64,000 nucleotides of DNA from Microbispora siamensis (GTDB lineage Bacteria; Actinomycetota; Actinomycetes; Streptosporangiales; Streptosporangiaceae): assembly GCF_016863095.1 (NCBI RefSeq), contig NZ_BOOF01000002.1:241309-305308 (forward strand). Reading direction: 5' to 3'. The notes beneath the pieces are model-generated. The model ran no database searches and was not told the DNA's origin. It saw only the letters and a program-made list of their open reading frames with translations. Shown here one piece after another: positions 26,340 to 34,190 of the stretch. The first letter of the stretch is position 1. Every line of letters begins with the position of its first letter. The translations under genes and the position numbers were made by a program.

Positions 26340-26483
26340 GCGTGTTTTCACTGCCGCGCGCACCGGTTCTTCTCCACCGCTCGCTGGTGCGCCGACGCCC
26401 TCGGGCTGGTGTTGTTGGATCTGGTCGTGATCCGGCTACTGCCGCCGGGCTCGGCGATCACTGCGGTGTTCGATGACACCTGT
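26340..26483 (+). pseudogene. DDE-superfamily transposase remnant
   Basis: A 40-residue frame reads HRFFSTARWCADALGLVLL, DLVVIRLLPPGSAITAVFDDT. The FF..ARW..DALGL...L...L.P.G....VDDT pattern is the N-terminal catalytic region of a DDE_5-type (IS701/NF-like) transposase, ending at the first catalytic Asp pair. Both ends are missing. The frame then runs into unrelated sequence. Confidence 0.6.
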
Positions 26484-26786
26484 TCAAACTGTCTCAAACT
26501 GCCGGACAAGAAGGTGTACAGGACGACCCCACTTGGAGGATGGTCCGGATTGGACAGGAGTTGCACCAGCGCTGTCTACCAGGCAAGGAACCAGATTGAG
26601 ACGGCCTCGGACAGGGACCAAAGCGTGGACGACGTCGGCGGGCGACCACCCCTGATTCTCACGCCCGGCACGGGCATGGCGGAAGGAACATCGGCGCCAA
26701 CGAGGGGAAGCTCAAGGTGCCGGGCAACTGCGCCGCAGTGTTGTACCTACGACTGCAGCGAACAGAAGCCGGACGTCCGGCGACCG
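26484..26786. other. Island spacer, no gene seen
   Basis: About 300 bases of lower-GC sequence between transposase remnants and the small operon. No coherent frame or recognisable remnant. Confidence 0.4.
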
Positions 26787-27164
26787 TCAGGCGCTTACCT
26801 TCAATTGGTGGACACGCTGCTTGGATAGGCCCATGACGCGTGCCGTGTCTGGCTCCGACCAATGACTCGTCAGCACCTTCGCGGCCTTGACGGCTAGTTC
26901 CATGGCGCGCTTGGTGTGAGCTTCCGCTAGTTCCTTCTCACGGCTGTATTCCGCTACCACCCCTGCGACCTCCTCTGGAAGATCGAAGACGAACTTCACG
27001 CCAGGAGTTTCCTCGGGCCAGGCCCAGGCGTGGATCTCCGCCAAGTCGCGCTCCAGTTGAGACAAGGAGCTTGCCACACCGACTCCTTCGACCTCCCCCG
27101 TAGGGCAGCGCGACACCCACCGCCCATTCTCGGAGGTGACGACATACGTGATTGTCTTGCTCAT
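26787..27164 (-). CDS. HicB-like antitoxin candidate with C-terminal helix-turn-helix
   Basis: 125 residues. The N-terminal ~60 (ITYVVTSENGRWVSRCP, VGVASSLSQLERDLAEIHAWAW) resemble the HicB/RNase H-like antitoxin fold. A long helical middle follows (YSREKELAEAHTKRAMELAVKAAKVL). The C terminus, WSEPDTARVMGLSKQRVHQL, is a sigma-70-like helix-turn-helix of the kind that autoregulates antitoxin operons. The ATG overlaps the upstream gene's stop (ATGA), so the two are translationally coupled. HicB usually follows a HicA toxin; the upstream partner here is not HicA-like by eye, so this is a toxin-antitoxin-like pair, not a confirmed one. Confidence 0.65.
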   Translation of the reverse strand: MSKTITYVVTSENGRWVSRCPTGEVEGVGVASSLSQLERDLAEIHAWAWPEETPGVKFVFDLPEEVAGVVAEYSREKELAEAHTKRAMELAVKAAKVLTSHWSEPDTARVMGLSKQRVHQLKVSA

Positions 27165-27415
27165 CGGCTCATCCTTTCTACGACCGCCTCCAGACGCTTG
27201 AGGGCTTCGCGAAAGAGCTCCGGGTCGCGATCCGGGTCGGCAGGGATCATGACAGGAACCGAGATGACGCCATCCTTGATCACACGCAGCGCGCACATGT
27301 CGCTCTTGAGGTGGTACAGCCAGTCAGCTGTGGCGCCTGCGGCCGCCACGATCGTAGCCACCTCGGCGAGCTGTCGCATGTGTGGAGGAAGGACCTCGGC
27401 CATGGCGATGAGCAT
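27161..27415 (-). CDS. Small partner of the HicB-like gene, unknown function
   Basis: 84 residues, or 80 from the ATG at 27403. No recognised domain. The sequence has a hydrophobic helix (QLAEVATIVAAAGATADWLY), a beta-rich middle (ALRVIKDGVISVPVMIPADPD) and a C-terminal amphipathic helix (FREALKRLEAVVERM). It is first in a two-gene operon, overlaps the antitoxin candidate by 4 bases and lies just below a palindromic operator. Position suggests toxin or co-regulator; sequence does not decide. Confidence 0.6.
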   Translation of the reverse strand: MLIAMAEVLPPHMRQLAEVATIVAAAGATADWLYHLKSDMCALRVIKDGVISVPVMIPADPDRDPELFREALKRLEAVVERMSR

Positions 27416-27421
27416 ACCTCA

Positions 27422-27463
27422 CTAGGAAGCTACCTCCTAGAGGAGTAGGAGAGTGCTTCCTAG
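27422..27463. promoter_or_regulatory. Palindromic operator array upstream of the small operon
   Basis: CTAGGAAGC (27422-27430) is the exact reverse complement of GCTTCCTAG (27455-27463). Nested inside, CTAGGA (27422-27427) pairs with TCCTAG (27435-27440). It lies 7 bases above the operon's first ATG. This is the expected layout for an autoregulated toxin-antitoxin-type promoter. Confidence 0.65.
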
Positions 27464-27689
27464 CGGGTAGTAACCCTCACACCCTGCGATCGGCCGGGAT
27501 CGCTGGCTCAGTCGAACGGCTAACCCGTCCGTACCCTGGCGATCCACCACTCGCCCCCGGAGACCGCATGCCGCAGCTCGCCTTCGCCAACAGTTTCCGG
27601 GAGAGCTCCGACGCGAAAACTCGAAGATCTCGGCCGCCAGTGCGCCGCCGACCCAGCGACAGAGCTGCACCTCGACGGCGACTGAGTCC

Positions 27690-27880
27690 ATTGTCCGCGA
27701 GGGCTTCCAGGATGCGGCGGTCTACCATCTCGGGTTGCCCTCGATGCACTTGGTGTAGACCCTGAGCATTACGTCGACGCCGTGCCCGGCCCGCTCCGCG
27801 GCTTCCGGCGGGCGGACACCCGCATGGAGCAAGAGGGACACGGCCGCGTGATGCGCGGGATGATGCCGGTCGCGTTTCTG
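27690..27880 (-). pseudogene. Tyrosine integrase remnant (C-terminal catalytic part)
   Basis: Minus strand reads HHAAVSLLLHAGVRPPEAAE, RAGHGVDVMLRVYTKCIEGN, then a stop; a shifted frame continues EMVDRRILEALAD. This is the end of an actinobacterial phage/ICE tyrosine recombinase, with the His of the HxxR box region, the GH motif and the nucleophile Tyr (RVYTKC) visible. Everything N-terminal of ~27880 is gone and replaced by other sequence. It is an inactive relic of the enzyme that probably integrated the island. Confidence 0.75.
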
Positions 27881-27890
27881 TAGGCCGAAC

Positions 27891-27989
27891 GATCAGGTCG
27901 CCGAACTCAGGGAGCTTACCGACAACGTCTCGGGTTATGTCGCCGAGGCGGCGGAACGCCAGCTGCGGCACCAACTCCTGGGTGCCGAC
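27891..27989 (+). pseudogene. Antitoxin fragment (CcdA/CopG-like)
   Basis: Plus-strand frame reads VAELRELTDNVSGYVAEAAE, RQLRHQLLGA, resembling the C-terminal helical part of actinobacterial type II antitoxins (…VSxYVxEAVxRQxRxxLL…). There is no start codon or N-terminal ribbon, and it runs into a different frame at ~27990. It abuts the integrase relic on the other strand, marking a rearrangement junction at ~27885. Confidence 0.45.
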
Positions 27990-28332
27990 TCGCTGCGGTC
28001 AGTCAGGTCAGTCAGTCGCTCGTGTCGCCAGCGAGCTGACCCATGCCGTCATCGCATGGGGAACGGCTCACCACTGGGTCGTACGGCGCGAGGAGCCGAG
28101 TCTGAGGGAGCTCGCCGGCGAGCAACTTGATCGGGCGGAGCGTGGGGGTGTGGTCTGCGAGCGCCCGGACGGCCCTCCCATCGCCATCGCGATCGAGCAG
28201 ACCCGCACACCGGGGTCGACCCATACTCTCCTGGCCCAAGCCGATGCCGGAGCGGTGCCGGTCTGGCGAAAACCTGACTGTTCCCGAGCCGGTAGCGCTC
28301 GTCACAGTCGCCGTGAGCCAGCGGCTGGCTGA
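27990..28332 (+). pseudogene. Unrecognised gene fragment
   Basis: An open frame with coding-like GC at third positions: ASELTHAVIAWGTAHHWVV, then ERGGVVCERPDGPPIAIAIE. It ends at a TGA. No start codon joins it to a good ribosome site, and it begins inside a GTCAGTCAG tandem at ~27998-28017, so the 5' end appears lost. I do not recognise the family; the AIAIEQTR strand is mildly reminiscent of PD-(D/E)xK nuclease cores. Confidence 0.35.
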
Positions 28333-28402
28333 GCCGACCGGGCGAATGCTCTATTCGAGGGACGGTGTTCAGATCGGGCCGCCTGCTGGGTCGGAGTCCG
28401 GC

Positions 28403-28663
28403 ATGTCTCTCCCGTCCTCGCAGACTACGGACCGGCCACAGTGCCGGGCCACGACGAAGCAGGGCCAGCCGTGCCCGATCGATCCCCGCCCCTCAGGGCT
28501 GTGCCACGTTCACGATCCTGCTGTGCAGTGCGGCGGTCGTACAAAAAAGGGGACGATATGCACCGTGGCCACCGGCGGCGGCCGGTGCAAGCACCACCTT
28601 GATCAGCCCCAAGACGATCCGCCGCAGGCATCCGTATGGCTTCTCGACACCGATATGTCCTGA
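28403..28663 (+). CDS. Small Cys/His-rich protein, predicted zinc-binding
   Basis: 86 residues containing two Cys/His clusters in tandem: CRATTKQGQPCP...GLCHVH and CGGRTKKGTICTVATGGGRCKHH. The T-K-x-G-x-x-C followed by C-x-x-H pattern is typical of small zinc-ribbon modules (DUF5763-like) seen in phage and mobile-element proteins. The frame is open further upstream, but the ATG used here precedes the first cluster. It may be intact or a fragment; nucleic-acid binding is plausible. Confidence 0.5.
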   Translation: MSLPSSQTTDRPQCRATTKQGQPCPIDPRPSGLCHVHDPAVQCGGRTKKGTICTVATGGGRCKHHLDQPQDDPPQASVWLLDTDMS

Positions 28664-28785
28664 CGAAATCGCCAGACATCCAATTCAGATGGGGGGCGGA
28701 CCTCACGCACAGTGCCCTTCTCTCCGGCACGCGCCTGTTGCCCCCGCTCAGAGACATGCTCCGGCGCAATCTCCACCTCAACCCT

Positions 28786-28884
28786 AATGACCACGGCGTG
28801 AACACCAAGACGAAACGAACCATGCGCCAGATGCACGGCCGAGCCAGCTTCGCGCTCCTCCGCCACCGCATCCTCTTGGCCTAA
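28786..28884 (+). pseudogene. ISL3-family transposase C-terminal remnant
   Basis: The frame ends NTKTKRTMRQMHGRASFALL, RHRILLA, stop. N(T/R)(I/T)K..KRQM.GRA.F.LLR.R.LL(A/Q) is the C-terminal signature of ISL3 (IS204/IS1001/IS1096/IS1165) transposases. Only ~32 residues remain. The following bases (CTCCGTCACCACCGAAAG...) resemble the trailing sequence and terminal repeat region of such elements. Confidence 0.75.
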
Positions 28885-29079
28885 TACTCCGTCACCACCG
28901 AAAGAGAGACAGAGCCGTTGATTGGACAGGCCCACGCGGTCACGCCGCCCTCCACCTGCCGCGGCATTGGTGCTGGCAGCAGGCGTGAACTGCACCCGTT
29001 CCGATTAGGAGTCATCCGGGGCCGTGCAACGTTATTGGGTGTCAAGCATTGCTCCCTGACGAGCCGCGCTCGCCGTGCC

Positions 29080-31245
29080 TCACGGGTGTTGGCTCCGTGC
29101 CAGTACTTCCTCGATGGCTTTCTGATAGATAGGCCATCCCTCGTCGACGCTTCCCGCCCAGGACCATTCGTGGCGAGCTGCACCAAACTCCTTGGGGTCG
29201 GGGGCGCGGCCAAGAGCCTCGGCTATCTGCAGGTAGACCACGCTGGCGGCCGCCAGCCTGGCCTTCTGCCGGTACTCGTCGGCGAGCGGGAAGTTCGTGA
29301 CGCGCAGAAGCTCCTCATAGGGTCGCCCTCCGAGACGGGCGTAGACGGCGTCGACGAAGTCGTGCGCGGCGATGGGGAGGAGGTCGACGCGCCGAGGTGT
29401 GGCTGGAGCCTTCTCGCCGATGGCGGTGTAGAGGCCAGCCAGGTCACCGTTGAACCAGTGGTTGGCGGCGGTGGTGGCCACGCGGGCGAACTGGCGAAAG
29501 GTTGGGCTCTTGCCGTTAGCCGCGATGGACTTGTGGAGTTCACGCGCAACGTAGGTAAGTTCGCTCGTCCATCGATGCTGGAGATAGTGCGTCAGGTAGC
29601 GCTGGGCCCACCCCTGCCGGTGGCGTGTGACGATGTCACGCAGAATCACGAATCCGTCGCGACGCTGGCCTCCGCCAGTGACGCGGAAACCGATGCGTCC
29701 GTCGGCCAACTTCAGTTGGTGCTCGTACGAGGGCAGTTCTTGAGGCGGCCCGAGGTAACGCTCGGCGTTTTCCAGCTCGTCGAAAAGGCTCGGGTGAATG
29801 GGGGTCTCGGCGTCGGCGAGTTGGGTGAGGTGCGCTTTGTGGTACGCGCGCAGCTCGGTCAGCGGGATCCGTGAGGTGGGGCCTTCACAGACGTACCAGG
29901 TGGTCAGAGCGACGCCGTGCCAGAAGGTGGCGGCCGGTCCGAGGGTCTCGGCCATGAGCCTGTGGGGGTAGGGCTCGCTGACGATGACCTGCGGCCAGCG
30001 GGCTAGCGTGATTCCGTCCCAGAGCCGGTCGACGTCTTCGACGAGGTCGGTGCTCAGGAGAGAGCGGTAGAGCTGTCGTTGTGGCCCTTCGCCGTAGCCG
30101 ATCGAGTAGAACCCTTCTTCCACCAGTCCCCACAAGGACGGCATGTTCTCCGTCTGCCGGGCATGAACCGCGTCGAACTGCTGCCACCAGCGTTTCAGGA
30201 CATCGACGCGTTGCTCAACGGGTGAGACGGAGCTGTCCTGACCGAGAAAGGCCGCCAGCATCGTGTGGACGTCGTCTACGTTGAGGCCGTGCTGGGCGGC
30301 TGCGGACTCGGCCTTGGCCGATCCGCCGACATAGAGTTTCGGCTCCGGTAGTGCCGTAACGAGCTCTTCGCCTGAGTTCGGCGGCACCTTGATGTGGTCC
30401 AGGAACGCCAGCCAGTCGCCGGCGAAATATGCGCTGAGAGTCGGTTGCAGCACCTTGGTGAGCACGCGGCGGGCAAGAGGCGAGCCCTGGCCCGTCTTCT
30501 TCTTCATCGTCGCGGCGATCAGTTTCTGCAGGCGCGAGGCGCGAAAGCGCGCCGCGACCTGGACGAGATCGTGACGGGCCAGCGAGTCCAGCAGTGCGAT
30601 TCTCGCTTGCACTTGACCCGCGCGATCGAGTTGGCTCCACCCGCCGCGGTAGGCGAAGACCATCACCTCGGGGGTGAGGGCGATGCCCAGATCGGTGTAT
30701 GACTGCAGGATCTCCGTCCAAGCTTTGTGCTGCTCATCGGCTGACTGCGCCGATCCGGACGCCCGAATCGTGATCGGCGCCATGAGCGCATCGAGCAGCG
30801 GGATGAGCAAAGACCACGCTAGCAAGGCATCTGCCGTCGAGCCCACGTGGACGCGGGCGACGTCTTCACCCGCGATGGTGACGGCCTGCCACGGGTAGCG
30901 GCGAGCGTGGGCGGGCAGGTTGAGCGTGCCGGCTTTGAGTGTGGCCTGTTCGGGCAGGAACCAGGCGCCTCGGGCTTGCTGAGCCGACAAGGAGAACGTC
31001 TCGTCGACGAAAGCGCGATCTTGTGGGGTCAAGAAGGTCACCGTGATGATGTCGCGGTTCTTCTGGCCGCGTTCTCCCGGTGTTATGTTCACCAGATCTC
31101 GGCCGGACAGCGCCATGGTGAGCATGTTCGCAGCCAGTTGGTCGATCCAGGCGAAGCGTCCGCTGCGGCCTGCGTCTCGTTCCAGGCGCAGGAATTGGTC
31201 GGGGTCGGCGAGGGCGAGCGCGTCGGCTAGACCGTGCTCACCCAT
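29080..31245 (-). CDS. Large protein of unknown family, third gene of nuclease-helicase operon
   Basis: 721 residues with no domain I recognise and no obvious nuclease, helicase or ATPase motifs, signal or membrane helix. The C-terminal ~250 residues are rich in aromatic and helical segments (WAQRYLTHYLQHRWTSELTYVARELHK; RQFARVATTAANHWFNGDLAGLYTAIGE). Its ATG overlaps the helicase stop by 8 bases and has AGGAG upstream, so it is translationally coupled to the helicase. GC content is visibly lower than the surrounding chromosome. Co-operonic position with a nuclease-helicase in an island suggests a role in the same system, perhaps sensing or effector. Function is not known. Confidence 0.85.
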   Translation of the reverse strand: MGEHGLADALALADPDQFLRLERDAGRSGRFAWIDQLAANMLTMALSGRDLVNITPGERGQKNRDIITVTFLTPQDRAFVDETFSLSAQQARGAWFLPEQATLKAGTLNLPAHARRYPWQAVTIAGEDVARVHVGSTADALLAWSLLIPLLDALMAPITIRASGSAQSADEQHKAWTEILQSYTDLGIALTPEVMVFAYRGGWSQLDRAGQVQARIALLDSLARHDLVQVAARFRASRLQKLIAATMKKKTGQGSPLARRVLTKVLQPTLSAYFAGDWLAFLDHIKVPPNSGEELVTALPEPKLYVGGSAKAESAAAQHGLNVDDVHTMLAAFLGQDSSVSPVEQRVDVLKRWWQQFDAVHARQTENMPSLWGLVEEGFYSIGYGEGPQRQLYRSLLSTDLVEDVDRLWDGITLARWPQVIVSEPYPHRLMAETLGPAATFWHGVALTTWYVCEGPTSRIPLTELRAYHKAHLTQLADAETPIHPSLFDELENAERYLGPPQELPSYEHQLKLADGRIGFRVTGGGQRRDGFVILRDIVTRHRQGWAQRYLTHYLQHRWTSELTYVARELHKSIAANGKSPTFRQFARVATTAANHWFNGDLAGLYTAIGEKAPATPRRVDLLPIAAHDFVDAVYARLGGRPYEELLRVTNFPLADEYRQKARLAAASVVYLQIAEALGRAPDPKEFGAARHEWSWAGSVDEGWPIYQKAIEEVLARSQHP

Positions 31246-33286
31246 GGGTGCTCCTGATCACGGCGACAAACTCCTCGAAGGGTTTGGGGTTGGGGGTCGT
31301 GGCTGCGTATCTGGCGTAACTGTTGGCCAGGGCGTGCAGTTCTCGCTCCTGCCGACGCGCCTGGACCTGGTCGAGGGTGTGCAGAAACTGCTGACGGGTG
31401 TCACCTTGCTCGGCAAGGACGCTCACGGTGGGCATCGGCACTGTCGATCGCGTACCGGGTCTGGTCGCCCGGTCGGGGAGTGGGGCGTCCCCGAAGGCGT
31501 CAGCGTCCGCAGGGTGTGGATCCATGTCGTTTTCGACACGGAGCGTCTCTAGGTGAGAGTCGAGGCCCAGCTCGCCGTGGTAGACGAGGTCCAGATGCTG
31601 CTCTTGGCGGGCGTCGAGCTGAGGATGGTGGACGACGCGGATACCTCGGCCCACAAGCTGGTAGAACTCCCCGAAACTGCCGTAGGGCCGCATCGGCACC
31701 ACGACGCTGATCGCAGGCAGGTCATAGCCCTGGCCAAGCATCTTCAGCTGGACGATCGCCTGAAGGTTGCCCGAGTCCGCTTCGAATCTCTTGCGTGTGG
31801 CAGCGATATCGGAGTCGGTCATCGAATGGTGCAGAGTCGCACTGGCGATGCCGTACTCGTTGGCGATACGCGAGATCTGTTCGGCATGGAGTTGCCCAAG
31901 CGCGGCGAACAGCACGCGCGGCCTTACCGGTGCCAATGAGCTGATTTGTATCGCGAGGCGGTCGCGCACGATCGTCATGATCCTTCGGATCGGCTCCTCG
32001 GAGGTGGCGGTGATTCGCGCGACCTTGCGCTCATCCTCGAGCACCGCCAGCAGGGCGTCTTTGCCGACGATCGGCTCACGGGTGCCATCCGGCCAGGCGA
32101 TCTCATATTCGGTCTGCTCGACGTCCGGGCTGAACCGATGCGCTCGCAAGTGCTTGGCGTGGCCATCGGCGATCGAATCGATGAGCCGATACCGGTAGAC
32201 CACGTCCGCAGCTACGGACTTACCGTCGGCACGGCTGAAACAGGCCGACATCAACAAGCGTCGCGCACGCGGGAAACGCGCGAATAGTCGCTGGTAGGAG
32301 TCGGCGGCAGCGATGTGTGCCTCGTCGATCACGATGAAATCGATATCGTCGGGCTCGAGCTTGGCTAGCAGCCCATCGTTGGTCGCGGCGTTGCCGAGCG
32401 AGTGGAAGTTCGTCACGATCACCTCGGCGCTCAGCAGCGCCTCGCGGCTCACCGCCCTAATCGCGCCGCCTTCGCCGTCGAGCACCTGGGTCACGGGGGC
32501 GCGCAAGCCGGCGATCAGCGGACCTGCGCGAAGTGTGTACAGGACGTTGCCGGCCAGCGATGGGTCGAGCGCTGTGTCGAATGTTCCGCGAATGACACGG
32601 CCAGGCGTCACGATCAACGCGCGGCGCCGTGTGAAGGCGAGCGCGGCGGCAACCCCCAGCGCGGTCTTGCCTGCCCCCACCGACATCACGCATGCGGCGT
32701 TGACCTCGCCGCGACGGTAGTAGTTCGCCAGCGCGACCAACGCATCTCGCTGGCATGTACGCAGCGGACCCAGGTCGATGCACTTACGAGCGCGATCGAA
32801 ATAGTCTCTGTCGTTCGCAGGGCGTGGCGGAGGTGGTGTGACCAGCCCAAACGGGTTGGGGTCCATATCGTCGGGGACAGGGACGATGGGATCGGGGATG
32901 ACGTACGTGGCCAGGACCGGGTCTTGCAGGAGCACCCTTTGGAGCTGCGCCACGCAACGGGCAGTGTGCTCACGAATCGCGGCGTAAGAAAATCGTAGGA
33001 CGACATACTTCAGGCCGACAAGGTCGTTCTGCCGGATCCGATCGTGAACGAAGGCGGCCCTGCTGCTGTGAAACTCGAAACCGTCGAGCTCGACCACGAC
33101 CCGAAGGCGCGATCCCGTCAACAGATAGTCCAGCCGGTAAGTGCGCCCCTCGACCACGACTGGGTACTGCCCGGCCACATGGCGGGCGATCCCTGCGCCG
33201 GCAGCGGCGCTCAGCACCCATTTGACGAACGCGCTTTCCAGATACGACGTACTGGACACCATGTCAACGAGCCGGGTGCCGCTCAT
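31238..33286 (-). CDS. DUF559 nuclease - SF2 helicase fusion
   Basis: 682 residues. Residues ~45-115 are a Vsr/DUF559-type endonuclease domain: YRLDYLL, VVVELDGFEFH (the D-ExDG metal-site strand pair) and FVHDRIRQNDLVGLKYVVLRF. From ~175 there is an SF2 helicase: SVGAGKTALG (motif I, ~202-211), VIDEAH (motif II, ~319-324), LLMSACFS (III), LFAALGQLHAEQI (IV), VQLKMLGQGYDLP (V) and YQLVGRGIRV (VI). The ATG at 33286 has GAGGAG five bases upstream and overlaps the previous stop as ATGA. A GTG two codons earlier is less likely. Nuclease-helicase fusions of this kind are typical of restriction-like antiphage systems. I cannot match this operon to a named system. Confidence 0.88.
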   Translation of the reverse strand: MSGTRLVDMVSSTSYLESAFVKWVLSAAAGAGIARHVAGQYPVVVEGRTYRLDYLLTGSRLRVVVELDGFEFHSSRAAFVHDRIRQNDLVGLKYVVLRFSYAAIREHTARCVAQLQRVLLQDPVLATYVIPDPIVPVPDDMDPNPFGLVTPPPPRPANDRDYFDRARKCIDLGPLRTCQRDALVALANYYRRGEVNAACVMSVGAGKTALGVAAALAFTRRRALIVTPGRVIRGTFDTALDPSLAGNVLYTLRAGPLIAGLRAPVTQVLDGEGGAIRAVSREALLSAEVIVTNFHSLGNAATNDGLLAKLEPDDIDFIVIDEAHIAAADSYQRLFARFPRARRLLMSACFSRADGKSVAADVVYRYRLIDSIADGHAKHLRAHRFSPDVEQTEYEIAWPDGTREPIVGKDALLAVLEDERKVARITATSEEPIRRIMTIVRDRLAIQISSLAPVRPRVLFAALGQLHAEQISRIANEYGIASATLHHSMTDSDIAATRKRFEADSGNLQAIVQLKMLGQGYDLPAISVVVPMRPYGSFGEFYQLVGRGIRVVHHPQLDARQEQHLDLVYHGELGLDSHLETLRVENDMDPHPADADAFGDAPLPDRATRPGTRSTVPMPTVSVLAEQGDTRQQFLHTLDQVQARRQERELHALANSYARYAATTPNPKPFEEFVAVIRSTHG

Positions 33287-33870
33287 GTGCACTCCTCGTC
33301 CAACGCGGCTACCTTCGCCTCCAGCCTTTCGTCGAGGTAGTTGTCACCGAACCGCTGCATCCGCCTACTAACAGAGAGCGCGTCACGCAGCGCGCCTTCA
33401 GCGTGCAGCAGGTTGATCCAGGTCGCGACGCTGGAAATGCGGACAAAGCCGAGCGAGGGGTTCTTATCATTGATCAGTACGACCTGAGGCACTGCCTCGA
33501 TCAAGAGAAGATCCAGCTGAGCGAAGACTTCGACGAAGTGCAGCCCAGCGGGAGCGGTACGGCGCCGCGCCCAGAACTGCCCGACCGCGTTCTGCAACAA
33601 AAAATGGTAGTCCGATGCACTGCCCGGCAATTCCAGCCCTTCCCACACCCAGCGGATGAGGGTGTCCGTGTCCAGGGTGCGCATATCGCCGAATGCCCGG
33701 TTGTGGGCCGGAGAGGCGGAGGTGGTGCCACTGGCCGTCGGCCACCACAGCGAGCCATACTCCTCGCGCGGGCGGATCCGGGTTTCCGGCAAATGGTCTC
33801 TGTTGACGCCAGGGCTTCCGGTGAAACCAATGCCTGGAACATCGGCCATTCGCGCATACCAGCGTTTCAC
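33283..33870 (-). CDS. Unknown protein, first gene of nuclease-helicase operon
   Basis: 195 residues from a GTG with AAGGAG nine bases upstream; a GTG at 33909 is possible but less supported. No recognised domain. The central region is hydrophobic and beta-rich (FVEVFAQLDLLLIEAVPQVVLINDKN) and the C terminus is helical and charged (YLDERLEAKVAALDEE). It overlaps the helicase gene by 4 bases, which argues for stoichiometric co-expression. It may be a specificity or regulatory subunit; this is inference from position. Confidence 0.75.
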   Translation of the reverse strand: MKRWYARMADVPGIGFTGSPGVNRDHLPETRIRPREEYGSLWWPTASGTTSASPAHNRAFGDMRTLDTDTLIRWVWEGLELPGSASDYHFLLQNAVGQFWARRRTAPAGLHFVEVFAQLDLLLIEAVPQVVLINDKNPSLGFVRISSVATWINLLHAEGALRDALSVSRRMQRFGDNYLDERLEAKVAALDEECT

Positions 33871-34190
33871 CAGCTGATACTCCTTACATCGGCCCTGCTT
33901 CCCCGCCACGCGGGCTGCGATCTTCAGCGTAGCTGCCGCCTCGCTTCGGTGACGGTGGTTTCACAGGCGTTGCGCCACGTCCGAATACGGGGTCACGGCA
34001 TTAACCTCGATGACTCGTGCGCCCATCAGAACGGAGGTGAAGCCGTGATGTAGTGGCTGATCTGGGGGTTCGTAAGCTCGTCGTCGCTCGCCGGTGGAAG
34101 TCCGGCCAGAATCTGTCCCGTAGTATGAGACGAGCAGGTGCCTTGATGAGGACTGCATCGGAAAGGTCGAAGCCGATACTTCGGCAGAAT
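33871..34190. other. Upstream region of the nuclease-helicase operon
   Basis: About 320 bases with no gene. It should hold the operon promoter. I see no clear operator; the downstream boundary is the stop of the DUF4232 gene. Confidence 0.4.

Noticed and set aside
27568..27765. 65-codon plus-strand Arg-rich frame
   Set aside because: Composition-driven frame opposite the integrase relic; no ribosome site or family pattern.
29080..33870. Named defence systems (Hachiman, Gabija, DISARM, Mokosh)
   Set aside because: Domain content does not fit: no DUF1837, UvrD/OLD, DrmA-D or PLD components; only a DUF559-helicase fusion and two unknowns.
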